This document shows, piece by piece, positions 52,737 to 62,271 of a stretch of DNA of 64,000 bases. Both the position numbers and the translations under genes were made by a program. The stretch is from Candidatus Nitrospira allomarina (lineage in GTDB: Bacteria; Nitrospirota; Nitrospiria; Nitrospirales; UBA8639): positions 4,399,001 to 4,463,000 of the forward strand of contig NZ_CP116967.1 in NCBI RefSeq assembly GCF_032050975.1, given 5' to 3'. The stretch's first letter is position 1. The number at the start of each line of letters is the position of its first letter. The notes beneath the pieces are model-generated. The model had not been told where the DNA came from. It was given only the letters and a program-made list of their open reading frames with translations, and searched no databases.

Positions 52737-53666
52737 TCACGATGATTTGGAATCCCGAAAAATGATTTTTTGAGCCGAGTCTACGATAGCCAATACACCC
52801 GGATGTTTCAGACGTCGTTCGACGGAAAGAGCATAGAATTGTTCACGGACGTCAGGCACGTCTCCGACTTTTTTAACAAGGTATTGGCGGCTGATTTCTT
52901 TATCTACCACGGTTGAGCCGGGGAAAATTCCTTTTCCTGCCTGACCGAATGCCTTCATGGTCGCGCCATCTTCAAACTCCCCCACCACCCTGGGAGTGAT
53001 CCCTTTTGCGGAAAACCACTCATCCATTCCCCGACGAAGCATGGCATTACCGGTCGGCAGCAGGAAGGGTGCTCCATCGAGGGATGTGGGGAAATTTTTC
53101 CGATACTTGGCTGCGATTTTTGTGGTAGCAAACAACGACACACCGGATTCCCCGAGTAGATGGCTATGTCCCAGTATTCTGACAGTAGAAGGAATGGCCG
53201 TATCCGCGAGAACAATATCCAGAGTATGCAACGCTAATTCTCCCAATAACCGTTCCAATCGACCCTCCCAACAGATAATTTGCACGGAATCCGATACGGC
53301 AAAGGCGGATTTCAACAGTTTATATACCACCATCTTGGGAACGACCTCGGCAATGCCCACCACCAATTTCACCGGACGCTGGCTTGGTCGGCCTTTTATG
53401 AGATTGGTGAATTCCTGTCCTAGGGAAAAAATTTCCTGGGAATACCGATAGGCCATCTGTCCGACATCAGTCAGAACCAAGCTTCGCCCCACACGATGAA
53501 ACAGCTTTTCTCCCAAACTATCTTCCAAGGACCGTAGCTGAGCGCTCAGCGCCGGTTGGGAGAGGTTCAACTCTTCGCATGCTCGTTTAATACTGCCTTC
53601 ACGAGCGATAACCCAGAAATACAACAGATGATGGTAATTCAACCATTCCATGTCTGAAGCATACAT
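52737..53666 (-). CDS. LysR-family transcriptional regulator (NhaR-like)
   Basis: This 309-residue regulator has an N-terminal winged HTH (LNYHHLLYFWVIAREGSIKRACEELNLSQPALSAQLRSLEDSLGEKLFHR) matching the NhaR group, followed by a substrate-binding domain. NhaR controls sodium and stress responses in other bacteria, but close orthologs are often in unrelated contexts. The true start may be the Met of MEWLNYHH (sixth residue). The gene is divergent from the adaptor of the secretion-like operon, 229 bp away, and could control it. Confidence 0.87.
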   Translation of the reverse strand: MYASDMEWLNYHHLLYFWVIAREGSIKRACEELNLSQPALSAQLRSLEDSLGEKLFHRVGRSLVLTDVGQMAYRYSQEIFSLGQEFTNLIKGRPSQRPVKLVVGIAEVVPKMVVYKLLKSAFAVSDSVQIICWEGRLERLLGELALHTLDIVLADTAIPSTVRILGHSHLLGESGVSLFATTKIAAKYRKNFPTSLDGAPFLLPTGNAMLRRGMDEWFSAKGITPRVVGEFEDGATMKAFGQAGKGIFPGSTVVDKEISRQYLVKKVGDVPDVREQFYALSVERRLKHPGVLAIVDSAQKIIFRDSKSS

Positions 53667-53895
53667 CTAATTTTTAAATGATTCAATGACAAATCATGAA
53701 TTTGTAAATGTTCATGAATAATGGTAATACACTGATTGATACACGCACATCGATTGTACTTGGCTTAATAGCCGGAAAGACTTAATATTCAAAAACAGAG
53801 GAATAGGTCACACCACGCAACCATCGTATACGACCCCCTTTCAAGGTTGAGGTGGGCTGACATCTTGTAAAAAATGATCAACCCCCAAACTCTCG

Positions 53896-55335
53896 ATGTC
53901 TGAACTTATGGATCTGCCTCCTATTCCCACAAAACCATCCGGCTCTCAACTCGTTTCCCGCCAAAGTCTTTCTCCGTTACGAGTCACCGGTCGTCCGCCG
54001 CAGTATGAATCATGGGCGGCGGTGAAAATCCCGACGAAATTGTACACGGCGACCCGTCTCGCCATCGGTTTTTTTCTTCTGTTCACTCTCATTCTTGTCT
54101 TCGTTCCCTGGACCCAAACGATAACCGCTCAGGGCCAACTATCGGCCTATTCCCCTGCCGAACGACCGCAGGAAGTTCATGCGCCCATAGAAGGGCGCAT
54201 TATGACCTGGAAAATTAACGAAGGCATTATGGTGAAAACAGGTGAACTCCTGCTTGAACTTGCCGATGTCGATCCCAAATTTCTCGCCCCCGACCTGTTG
54301 TCACGCCTGGACCAATCCAGGAAGGCTCTAGAGGAGAGACGGGAAGCGGCGTTATCCCGGTCCCAGTTATTGGAGAACCAAATCGAGGAAATGAAAAAGC
54401 TAAGCGACGCGGCCACCCGCTCCGCCGATTCCCGGGTGCAGGAAGCCGCCCGGCGGATTCAAAGTGTCGAACAACGGCTGGCGGCCGCAAAAGTATCAGC
54501 CCAGACGGCTCAACTCAATTTACAGCGTTCCCAAGTCCTAGAAGCCGAAGGCCTCCTCTCCCGGCGGGACCTCGAGCTGGCCATTCAAGCGGAAGCGGCC
54601 GCTCAAGCCGAACTCAGAGCCAGTGAAGCGGCTCTTCAGGAAGTGGGCCAATCACGACAAGCCCTCTCGTATGGGCGGACTCAAATTGAAGCAGAGCTGA
54701 TCCAACGAATTCTTGACACCCGGTCACAACGGGCTGCGGCGCTGGGCGAGGCCGCCAACGCTTCGAAGGAACTGGCCGACCTGGCCTTGACGCAGTCCAA
54801 CGCCGTCCAACGACGGGCAGCCAGCCGTATCACCGCCCCCATGGATGGGACGGTGGTGCGAATGGCCCGAGTGGGCCCTGGTGAAATCGTACATCCCGGC
54901 GATCCATTGGTCACGATTGTTCCAACCACCGCCACTCGTGCCGTGGAGATGTGGGCGGACGCCTTGGATGCCCCACTACTCAAACAGGATCGAAGCGTGC
55001 TTCTGATGTTTCAAGGCATACCAGCCATACCCTTACCATCCTGGCCTGAGTTGATGGCGGGCACATTCGATGGCCGCATTCGTGTCGTGGATCAGACATC
55101 GGACGCACAAGGTCGCTTCCGATTCTGGGTGGTTCCGGATCCGGCAGGCTCACCTTGGCCGCCGCAAAATCAAGTCCGGCAAGGCACCCAAGTGATGGGT
55201 TGGGTCCTATTGAACCGGGTGCCTCTCTGGTATGAAATTTGGCGCCGCGTGAACCTTTTCCCGGCTGACTACCAAAAACATGACATAGCTTTGCCACATT
55301 CCATTCTGCCCAAGGCCGGAAGACCCGGAAAATAA
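53896..55335 (+). CDS. HlyD-family periplasmic adaptor (membrane fusion protein)
   Basis: This 479-residue protein has a cytoplasmic N-terminus, one membrane helix (about 54-75, LAIGFFLLFTLILVFVPW), a lipoyl/barrel-sandwich part (HAPIEGRIMTWKINEGIMVKTGELLLEL), a long coiled coil (about 125-300) and the beta-barrel return (RITAPMDGTVVRMARVGPGEIVHPGDPLVTIVP). HlyD proteins join an inner-membrane ABC exporter to TolC in type I secretion. The TolC-like gene follows after 58 bp and the ABC gene after that, so it is the first gene of the operon. There is no clear ribosome site. Confidence 0.9.
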   Translation: MSELMDLPPIPTKPSGSQLVSRQSLSPLRVTGRPPQYESWAAVKIPTKLYTATRLAIGFFLLFTLILVFVPWTQTITAQGQLSAYSPAERPQEVHAPIEGRIMTWKINEGIMVKTGELLLELADVDPKFLAPDLLSRLDQSRKALEERREAALSRSQLLENQIEEMKKLSDAATRSADSRVQEAARRIQSVEQRLAAAKVSAQTAQLNLQRSQVLEAEGLLSRRDLELAIQAEAAAQAELRASEAALQEVGQSRQALSYGRTQIEAELIQRILDTRSQRAAALGEAANASKELADLALTQSNAVQRRAASRITAPMDGTVVRMARVGPGEIVHPGDPLVTIVPTTATRAVEMWADALDAPLLKQDRSVLLMFQGIPAIPLPSWPELMAGTFDGRIRVVDQTSDAQGRFRFWVVPDPAGSPWPPQNQVRQGTQVMGWVLLNRVPLWYEIWRRVNLFPADYQKHDIALPHSILPKAGRPGK

Positions 55336-55393
55336 CTTCTATTTAGTAGATCCCAAACCATTCACTCTCGGCATTCACAAGGGAGGACCACCC

Positions 55394-56836
55394 ATGGCAA
55401 GACCACATATAATCCTGTTAGGCCTCTTGGGGATTTTAGAACTGCTTGCGCCTCTTCTCCGGGCTGCCCCGGGACCGGATGTCACTCCTACGCCAAACCA
55501 GCAATCCCGATCGCTCCACCTGGAAACCGTGCTGACACTCGTGGAAACCCAACATCCCCTTTTGCATGGAAGCCGGACGGAAAAACTGGAGGCGCAAGGC
55601 AAATTATTAAAAGCCATGGGAGCATTTGAACCGACCTTGGTCAATGATTGGGAATTGGAACGGCTCGTGAAAGACGGGCAGACCAAGAGTGTGGGGTTTA
55701 ACGACACGCTGATCCAGGCCCGCCATCCCTGGGGAATTCAAGGGTTTGCAGGCTGGCGCACCGGTATCGGAGACGTGGAGGTGGCCGACCTTGGAGTTCA
55801 ACGCACAAATCAACCTCTCCTCGGCATCGTGTTGCCTCTCCTTCGAGGCTTGGGAACCAACCCCGAACGCGGCGAATTGGAAAAATCCAAACTCGCTGAA
55901 CAAGAAGCGACCCTGAACATTCAACAAACGCGTCAGGACCTGTATTTGGGTGCGGCGACACAATTTTGGAAATGGGTCGGGTCAGGGAAGATTGTGGTAC
56001 TGCAGCAGGAAGCCTTGGACGTGGCCAAGGCACGTTTGCAGCAACTCACCCGTCAGGCTGCAGCAGGGGCGGTCGCGGAATTTGACGTCACTGAAGCCCA
56101 CCAGGAAGTCCAACGTCGATTGGAAAACCTCATTAAGGCCAAACGGGAAGCCGAACAGGAACAGTTCAAACTCTCCCTGTTCACCTGGAACAATAATGCC
56201 CTTCTCTCCTTCGACCGGTATTCGATTCCTGAATTCCCGATCCACAATGCGTCAAGCCAGCAGGCAGGCGGAGAACCCGAGACCGAGCTGGCACAACAAC
56301 GCCGACCCGAAATTCTTCAAGTGTCCCTTGAAGCCGCACGTAACAACATTGATCTTGGCGTGGCCAAAAACAATTTGCTCCCTGATCTTCGTGCGGAAGC
56401 CGAACCCACACGCAAACCCGGAGAGTTTGTGCTGGGGCTGGGGTACCGATTTGGCGTGCAATTGAGTTTTCCTTTTCTTCAACAGGACGCCACCGGCCAA
56501 AAGCTTCAATTAGAGGCCAAGGCTGAACGATTAGTGTGGCTGCAACGGTATCGGGTGCAACAGGTAGCCCTGGATATCGACAACGCCCGGTCGGCCCTGG
56601 ACCGGGCGAAAGAACGCATAGAGGCGGCATCCCAATCCCTCGCCTATGCCCGTTCTCTGGTGAAGGGTGAACGAAAACGCTTTCAAATGGGTGCCACGAA
56701 TTTATTGTTTGTCAATCTTCGGGAACGAAATGTGGTCGAGGCCCAAATCATTCACATTCAGGCACAGGCCGAATATCAACAAGCCAAAGCTTTTTATTCA
56801 TGGGCTATCGGCGAATGGACACAGCCTGCGACCTGA
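55394..56836 (+). CDS. TolC-family outer-membrane protein
   Basis: This 480-residue exporter channel has a signal peptide (IILLGLLGILELLAPLLRA) and two repeated helix-turn regions: VARGLLRQ-type AKARLQQLTRQAAAGAVAEFDVTEAHQEVQRRLENL and ERIEAASQSLAYARSLVKGERKRFQMGATNLLFVNLRERNVVEAQ. These are the coiled-coil hallmarks of TolC/OEP proteins. A GGGAGGA ribosome site is 7 nt before the ATG. It belongs to the operon with the HlyD-type adaptor and the degenerate ABC protein, so the three probably form a trans-envelope assembly. Confidence 0.9.
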   Translation: MARPHIILLGLLGILELLAPLLRAAPGPDVTPTPNQQSRSLHLETVLTLVETQHPLLHGSRTEKLEAQGKLLKAMGAFEPTLVNDWELERLVKDGQTKSVGFNDTLIQARHPWGIQGFAGWRTGIGDVEVADLGVQRTNQPLLGIVLPLLRGLGTNPERGELEKSKLAEQEATLNIQQTRQDLYLGAATQFWKWVGSGKIVVLQQEALDVAKARLQQLTRQAAAGAVAEFDVTEAHQEVQRRLENLIKAKREAEQEQFKLSLFTWNNNALLSFDRYSIPEFPIHNASSQQAGGEPETELAQQRRPEILQVSLEAARNNIDLGVAKNNLLPDLRAEAEPTRKPGEFVLGLGYRFGVQLSFPFLQQDATGQKLQLEAKAERLVWLQRYRVQQVALDIDNARSALDRAKERIEAASQSLAYARSLVKGERKRFQMGATNLLFVNLRERNVVEAQIIHIQAQAEYQQAKAFYSWAIGEWTQPAT

Positions 56837-56854
56837 GGACGTCAAGGACACGCG

Positions 56855-58519
56855 ATGCACAATGGCTCTTCCCATTCCGAACGATCCATGAATCAGGAAG
56901 TGCTTCAACATGTGGCTACCTTTTTCAGACAGGAACGCCAGATCCTGCTCACGATCATCATGTATGCCTTGGCCGTGGGCCTCTTTTCCCTGATTATTCC
57001 TCTCACGGTCCAAGAGCTGGTGAATACCTTCGCCTTCGCCATTCAACCGATCATGGTAGTCACCCTGGTCAGTATCATGGCCGGTATTCTTTTATTTGTC
57101 GGGATTTTCAAAGCCCTTCAATTTTTCGCCACGGATCTCCTTGAACGTCGTATCTTTGTCCGGTTCACTCTGGCCTTTGCGCGAACCTTTCCGTCGATTC
57201 AGGAAACCCAATTTCGTAGTGAATACGCCAGCCGGTTTTTTGAAATTATCTTTATGCAGCGAGCCGTTGCCGCGTTATTAGTGGATCTTACCAATGTGGC
57301 AGTCGGAGGAGTCATCGGCATGACCTTGCTCGCCTTGTATCACCCGTATTTTCTTTTCTTTGATCTTCTCCTCTTGCTCGCGGTGGGCGTCATTGGCATT
57401 TTGGGGCACGGAGGACTCCGGGCTACCCTACACATGTCCGAGGCAAAATATGACACCTACCATTGGTTTCAGGAAATTGCCGACAACCTCAGCCATTTTA
57501 AATCCAGCCTGAGCCGCGACCTTATTCTGCAAAAAGCCGATTCCCTGGCCCACACGTATGTCCATACACGACAATCGCGTTTTCGCATTCTTGTTCGACA
57601 ATACATCGGATCCCTCCTTCTTCAGGTGATCCTGCACACCGGCCTGTTGGGCACAGCAGGCTGGTTAATGAGCAAGGGGCAACTGACACTCGGTCAACTT
57701 GTCGCGGCGGAAGTCATTATTGCCTCCCTCCTGTTAAATCTGGAATCGGTGATCAAACGCACGTATGTCATCTTTTATTTTTTAACTGCCTTGACCGAAA
57801 TTCATCATATTTTTTCTCTTCCCAAGGATCAAAGACCGACCACTCAATTTGTCCAACTGCCGGCCACCGGTTCTCCTCAAGGATTGGCGCTTTCCCTCTC
57901 CCATGTGCGGGGCCTGCCTCCGCCATGGCCACCCACGCTGGAACTCAACATGGACCTTGCCCCGAGTGAAAAATGGGCCATCGTCTGTGTCACGGAATCC
58001 CAACGGCTGACGGTGTCCAGACTGCTGGCCGGATTGGATCATCCACCGCAAGGATCCATCCGGTACAATGGCATCGATGTCCGTGATCTCCACCCCGACG
58101 AGATCAATGGAGTTCGCGGGCTCGTCTTGAGTCGACATATGACCCTCTTTGAGGCCACCCTGATGGAAAACGTCACCCTGAGACGAAAAAATCTGGCCAC
58201 AGAAGATTTGTTGTGGGTATTGGATTTGGTGGGCCTACAGGAGGAAATCGAACACATTCCTGACGGATTACAAGGCATGGTTCAATACGGCGGAAAAAAC
58301 TTTTCTCCAAGTCAAACGATTCAAATTTTATTGGCCCGGGCCCTGATCGCCCGTCCAAAGCTGGTAATTATTGATGGGGGTCTTCATGAAATTTTTGCTT
58401 CCCGAAGGGAGTCCATTCTGAACGCGATTTGCGACACGAAATACCCTTGGACGGTTGTTATCGTTACAACCGATTCCAATATTAAAAAATTTGTGCAGCA
58501 GAGTATTGTATTGGAGTAA
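56855..58519 (+). CDS. ABC-type transporter with degenerate nucleotide-binding domain
   Basis: This 554-residue protein has an exporter-type membrane domain with about six helices (residues 25-320) and a C-terminal ABC-like domain. The ATPase motifs are altered: the Walker A position reads CVTESQRLTVSRLLAG (about residue 376, no GxGKST), the signature reads FSPSQT in place of LSGGQ (about 482), and Walker B reads LVIIDGGLHEI with Gly where the catalytic Glu is expected (about 505). The half-transporter should therefore not hydrolyse ATP by itself. AAGGA lies 6 nt before the ATG. It is the third gene of the adaptor-TolC operon. No intact ABC ATPase is seen nearby. Confidence 0.88.
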   Translation: MHNGSSHSERSMNQEVLQHVATFFRQERQILLTIIMYALAVGLFSLIIPLTVQELVNTFAFAIQPIMVVTLVSIMAGILLFVGIFKALQFFATDLLERRIFVRFTLAFARTFPSIQETQFRSEYASRFFEIIFMQRAVAALLVDLTNVAVGGVIGMTLLALYHPYFLFFDLLLLLAVGVIGILGHGGLRATLHMSEAKYDTYHWFQEIADNLSHFKSSLSRDLILQKADSLAHTYVHTRQSRFRILVRQYIGSLLLQVILHTGLLGTAGWLMSKGQLTLGQLVAAEVIIASLLLNLESVIKRTYVIFYFLTALTEIHHIFSLPKDQRPTTQFVQLPATGSPQGLALSLSHVRGLPPPWPPTLELNMDLAPSEKWAIVCVTESQRLTVSRLLAGLDHPPQGSIRYNGIDVRDLHPDEINGVRGLVLSRHMTLFEATLMENVTLRRKNLATEDLLWVLDLVGLQEEIEHIPDGLQGMVQYGGKNFSPSQTIQILLARALIARPKLVIIDGGLHEIFASRRESILNAICDTKYPWTVVIVTTDSNIKKFVQQSIVLE

Positions 58520-58565
58520 CTGGTAGTTCTTAGCAAATCCTAGTCAACCCCAATCGTTCAGGCAG

Positions 58566-58775
58566 ATGTTTACCAAAGAAGCTGACTTTTTATGTATCGG
58601 CAGACGTCCGGCAGGTCAAGGGGCCGCCGATTAAGTGAGCAAATTGGGATTGCGGGTGGGAGTCATTGAAAAGCATGGGGTACTAGGGGCTCGTATATCA
58701 ACTCGGGAACGATTTCCAGCAAAACATCAAGAGGCGGAATTGGCTTTGAATCCACCCAATCCCGGAAGCGTATGA
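58566..58775 (+). pseudogene. remnant of a pyridine-nucleotide-disulfide-reductase (SthA-like) gene
   Basis: The translated frame reads FLCIGRRPAGQGAAD, a stop, then VSKLGLRVGVIEKHGVLGA, closely following SthA residues (LICIGSGPAGQRAAIQAAKVGKRVAVIEKKRAVGGA). Gly-Ser of the FAD motif is Arg-Arg, an in-frame TAA is at 58632-58634, and the frame ends at 58773-58775 after a short unrelated tail. The start is shown at the in-frame ATG 58566. No further SthA sequence follows, so it is a truncated, decayed fragment. Confidence 0.75.
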
Positions 58776-58962
58776 TTAGCGCTTCATTCGATTTCTCCTG
58801 CTACCATGGGAGAATTGTTTGGCATGGTGAGTTCCCTTGCCAGGCCAGAATCCCGGATTGTCGAAAACCAATTGTTACGGAAAACCGTCACCTAAATGCG
58901 GGAGTGACGCATGGTTTAAACATTCCAATTTTGTCAGACTCAAAAATCAGCTTAGATGGATA

Positions 58963-59307
58963 ATGGATGAGATGATTTCAAACATTGAAGACCGCAAATT
59001 TGATGGGATAATTGAAAAGTCGACCGTGCCGGTTTTGGTGGAATTTTGGCAACCAGGCTGTGGACATTGCCGCGCTCTGACCAAAGAATTGGAGCACATC
59101 CAGGTAGAATTTGGGAAACGCCTTCTTATTCTCGCAATGAACGTGCAGGAGAATTTTCTCATTCCCGCCGAATTGGAGATTCAATCTCTTCCAACCTTAG
59201 CCCTATTTGTGAATGGGGAATTCAAGCGATTCATTGGTGGAATCGGGAAGAAGAACCTGATCCTCGAGCAAATCTTTCCTTGGCTTGAGGATTCACACAC
59301 TGCCTAA
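58963..59307 (+). CDS. thioredoxin-like protein
   Basis: This 114-residue protein has the thioredoxin fold with FWQPGCGHCRALTKELE, whose active site is Cys33-Gly-His-Cys36, and the cis-Pro motif SLPTLALFVNGE. The CGHC pair differs from the CGPC of classical thioredoxin and is more like protein-disulfide-isomerase types. No signal peptide, so it acts in the cytoplasm. I use ATG 58963. Longer frames start in unrelated, low-quality sequence. The ribosome site is poor. Confidence 0.85.
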   Translation: MDEMISNIEDRKFDGIIEKSTVPVLVEFWQPGCGHCRALTKELEHIQVEFGKRLLILAMNVQENFLIPAELEIQSLPTLALFVNGEFKRFIGGIGKKNLILEQIFPWLEDSHTA

Positions 59308-60066
59308 AATTAATATAGATCCTCACGGATTCCTACAAAACAACGTACACCAGAAAGGCTTCGCATTTGCATTGGCTTTCTTCGCTCATGCTAGGATGGT
59401 CTGCTTCCTTCACCTTACATGCCTCTTATTCCATAGTCTCTCTTCACAGCCGATTGTCTAAGGTTTCACCCTTTTCCTTTCACGCCGGAGGGACTGTAGG
59501 GATATGATGTCCAAGAGACATTAAACCATATAGAGACAATGGCCCCTGATTTAAATTGGCATTCTAGGGGGGAAACGGACTCAAATAATCAATGTCGAAG
59601 AATTCCGGATTCGTTTTTTTGCGACAGATTAGGAAAACCAGTTTCTAGAGGGTCATTAATGCGGATGGTCTGTCTGAAAGTACGATTCTAGAGACGCAGT
59701 CTGGTGATGGGATTTTTTGATCTCCCAATGCCGACCATAGATGGTCTAACAAGGCTGAACGGACTCCAACGATTGAATTCCTCCGTAGGGACAAGTCTCA
59801 CGATTACAAAGCCCACTCGATCGACCATGCCCATGGCTATTGAAAACGTGAAGGAAATTCTCTGATTAAACCTATCTTCGATTATAGTTTCAAGCACCGG
59901 TGTCTTCGACTTTCCCTCGAACCCTGTGCGTGTTTATTAGGAAAAAGTCCGAACACACGATGACACTGTTGACATTTTCATCCGGGGCAATTGCTTTGAC
60001 CTGAAATTGAGGATTAGACTGGTGTCAGAGAAGGATTGATTGTCGATCATTTGAGGAGGATCTTAC
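59308..60066. other. intergenic region
   Basis: About 760 bp without a gene I can support. A minus-strand frame at 59688-59897 (69 codons) reads somewhat like protein but has no start context or family match. The GAGGAGGA immediately before 60067 is the ribosome site of the next gene. Confidence 0.45.
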
Positions 60067-60741
60067 ATGCCATACTCCAATCCATTTGCTCCGCGTTATG
60101 CATTATTGGCCAGCTTGTGTGGTCTGGTAACCCTTGGCGGCTGTGGCCAAGACTATACCAACTCAATAGGTGAAGCCGTTGCCAATGAACCTCCGCCTCA
60201 AGTACTTCCTTCAAATCAACAATCATCAACATTTGATAACACAAAGAGTAAGCCGGCATCACAAATATACGACTTCATCATGGAAGATATTGAGAATAAA
60301 CCTCGCTCACTCAACGAGTTCAAAGGACAGGTCATCATGATCGTAAATACGGCAAGCTTTTGTGGGAATACGCCGCAATATGCCGGACTACAAACATTAT
60401 ATGAGCGATATCGTGATCAGGGGTTTACGATTTTGGCCTTTCCCGCAAATGACTTTGGCAAACAGGAACCTGGAGACAACAAGGAAATCGCCGAATTTTG
60501 CTATACAAAATATTCCTTGGAATTCCCGTTGTTTAGCAAAATCACGGTGGTTGGAGAACAGAAGCACCCTCTCTATCGCTATCTCACCGAAGACACCGAC
60601 TTTACAGGTGAGATCACATGGAATTTTCAAAAATTCCTTATCAACCGAAAAGGGACTGTCATTGCGCGGTATGATCCTAGACAGAAGCCACTGTCCCCAG
60701 AAATCGTCAACGATATAGAAAACACCTTGCAATCTTCCTAA
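60067..60741 (+). CDS. glutathione peroxidase-family lipoprotein
   Basis: This 224-residue protein has a lipobox ending at Cys26 (LVTLGGC) and a glutathione-peroxidase domain: VNTASFCGNTPQY (Cys99, the peroxidatic residue), AFPANDFGKQEPGDNKEIAEFC, and TWNFQKFLINRKG (the Trp-Asn of the catalytic tetrad). It is a Cys enzyme, likely using thioredoxin. As an envelope lipoprotein it would remove lipid or outside peroxides. GAGGAGGA lies about 7 nt before the ATG. The thioredoxin-like protein upstream could be a partner, though that one is cytoplasmic. Confidence 0.9.
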   Translation: MPYSNPFAPRYALLASLCGLVTLGGCGQDYTNSIGEAVANEPPPQVLPSNQQSSTFDNTKSKPASQIYDFIMEDIENKPRSLNEFKGQVIMIVNTASFCGNTPQYAGLQTLYERYRDQGFTILAFPANDFGKQEPGDNKEIAEFCYTKYSLEFPLFSKITVVGEQKHPLYRYLTEDTDFTGEITWNFQKFLINRKGTVIARYDPRQKPLSPEIVNDIENTLQSS

Positions 60742-60851
60742 ATCTAAGATCGTTTCTTAATATTATTGCTACTCATAGAAATAATCCTTGCTGAATAAAA
60801 GTGTTTTCCAATTTGTGAGCACACTTTCTTCGTCGGACTCTTTTTTTGGAG

Positions 60852-61259
60852 ATGATTGTTCAAAAACATCCGTTCCGATCTTTCCTAGACCAGGGACGGG
60901 ACATCCAAGGGTTTGGGATGCTTTTAGTCCTGGCAGGCACCTTGGATCTAGTATGGATAGCCAGCTACCCTCACTATGCACTCAAGATTTTCGGAACTAC
61001 ATTCAGCGGATGGGCAGGAGAATTGGTGAAATACCAACACCCTTTTATCCATTGGGCATTGGGATATGGTTTTTTGAAAAAAAACTTATGGGCATTCTGG
61101 GGCTACTTACTCTATCTTGGTCTCGGCTGCCTCAGTGAGTTGACGACCCAAGTAATCGAAGGACTCCATTCCACCCGGACATCCATGATTCTAGTTAGTC
61201 TTCTCTTTGGAAGTTACATTTTCCTACGGCGTGAGGTGTTTCTGTCTTCTGCCCCCTAA
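60852..61259 (+). CDS. membrane protein of unknown function
   Basis: This protein of about 135 residues has three hydrophobic segments (IQGFGMLLVLAGTLDLVWIA, LWAFWGYLLYLGLGCL and MILVSLLFGSYIFL) separated by aromatic-rich loops. The start is doubtful: ATG 60852 is directly after a GGAG, and an in-frame Met lies 24 residues on. No named family recognised. Confidence 0.55.
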   Translation: MIVQKHPFRSFLDQGRDIQGFGMLLVLAGTLDLVWIASYPHYALKIFGTTFSGWAGELVKYQHPFIHWALGYGFLKKNLWAFWGYLLYLGLGCLSELTTQVIEGLHSTRTSMILVSLLFGSYIFLRREVFLSSAP

Positions 61260-61485
61260 AAGATGAGTTAGGCTATTTCAATAAAGTGGCACCTATTTAA
61301 ACATGACCATTTTATAATTGGAAAGCACTCCAAGACCAATGACAGAAATTTGAAATATGGAAAAGGGACGACGTCCAAATAGGACAGAGCCTACTGAAGA
61401 TGTGTCTCTCAAAGGAAACAAGGGAAGAAGTAATAGGTAATCATACGATTGAGGAGAAAAAAGCAGAATGAGAAAAAGAAAAAAT

Positions 61486-62262
61486 CTAGATGAATTTATA
61501 AAGTGATTCTGGGATGTATAAATGCCTTTTCGTAAATACCATGCCAAGAAGATTTCCTTCCTGCATAAGAATCTGATCTCTGACCTTTTTTGCGACAGCC
61601 GAACGGGTTCGTTCGGCTTCAACCACCAGCACAATACCATCAACGGTTTCACAAAGCGCCAAGCTATCTGCTGTGACATTGGCCGGAGAAGAATCTATGA
61701 GGATGAGGGAAAACTGCTCACGAACAATTTTCCACATATCAGTAGGATTGTAAAAAGTGCGTGTCGTAAGAGCTGACTGAACTTTAGAAGATAATGTAGC
61801 TAGGAAAAGATTCGATTGTTCAACCTGAGAAACGACACCATCAAGCGCCTTCCCATCTTTTAATACATGATCTAAAGGAGTTTTAGCCTCGATCCCGAAT
61901 GCCTGATACTGACAAGGCTGCATAAGATCTGCTTCGACAAGAAGAACAGGCTTATTACTGTGCTGAGAGGAAACCAGAGCAAATTCCCGAACAAGGGTGG
62001 AGGTGCCTTCTCCCCTTCTTGACCCGATGAACTGAATGACGTTTTTGTCAGGACTTGGAAGTAATGCGGCGATATTTTGTGCCATGACCATTAATTCGGA
62101 TTCACCATATAGCCTTGGACAAGACGTTGTATTTCTAACTTGTAATAAAGAAGGGGACGGGATGGATACAGAAGGAACTTCTATTGGCTCCTTTTTTGAT
62201 TCATTGCCGGCAGCCAGCTTTTCTCCATACGCAATCTGAAGGGCATCGTAAATTTTACTCAT
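61486..62262 (-). CDS. CpsD/CapB-like tyrosine-autokinase ATPase
   Basis: This 258-residue protein has the fold of the cytoplasmic ATPases that control exopolysaccharide export. The Walker A region reads GSRRGEGTSTLVREFA, where Thr replaces the usual Lys of GEGKST, as in some XrtA/PEP-CTERM-associated autokinase homologs. Later motifs are VLLVEADLMQP (Walker A' Asp) and LILIDSSPA (Walker B). No Tyr-rich tail is present: the protein ends IPESLYKFI. It starts 9 bp after the AAA-LysM gene stop. The ribosome site is weak. Confidence 0.82.
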   Translation of the reverse strand: MSKIYDALQIAYGEKLAAGNESKKEPIEVPSVSIPSPSLLQVRNTTSCPRLYGESELMVMAQNIAALLPSPDKNVIQFIGSRRGEGTSTLVREFALVSSQHSNKPVLLVEADLMQPCQYQAFGIEAKTPLDHVLKDGKALDGVVSQVEQSNLFLATLSSKVQSALTTRTFYNPTDMWKIVREQFSLILIDSSPANVTADSLALCETVDGIVLVVEAERTRSAVAKKVRDQILMQEGNLLGMVFTKRHLYIPESLYKFI

Positions 62263-62271
62263 AATGTTGTC

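Noticed and set aside
59688-59897. 69-codon minus-strand frame in the 59.3-60.1 kb gap
   Set aside because: Reads somewhat like protein but lacks a ribosome site, conserved motif or neighbour logic.
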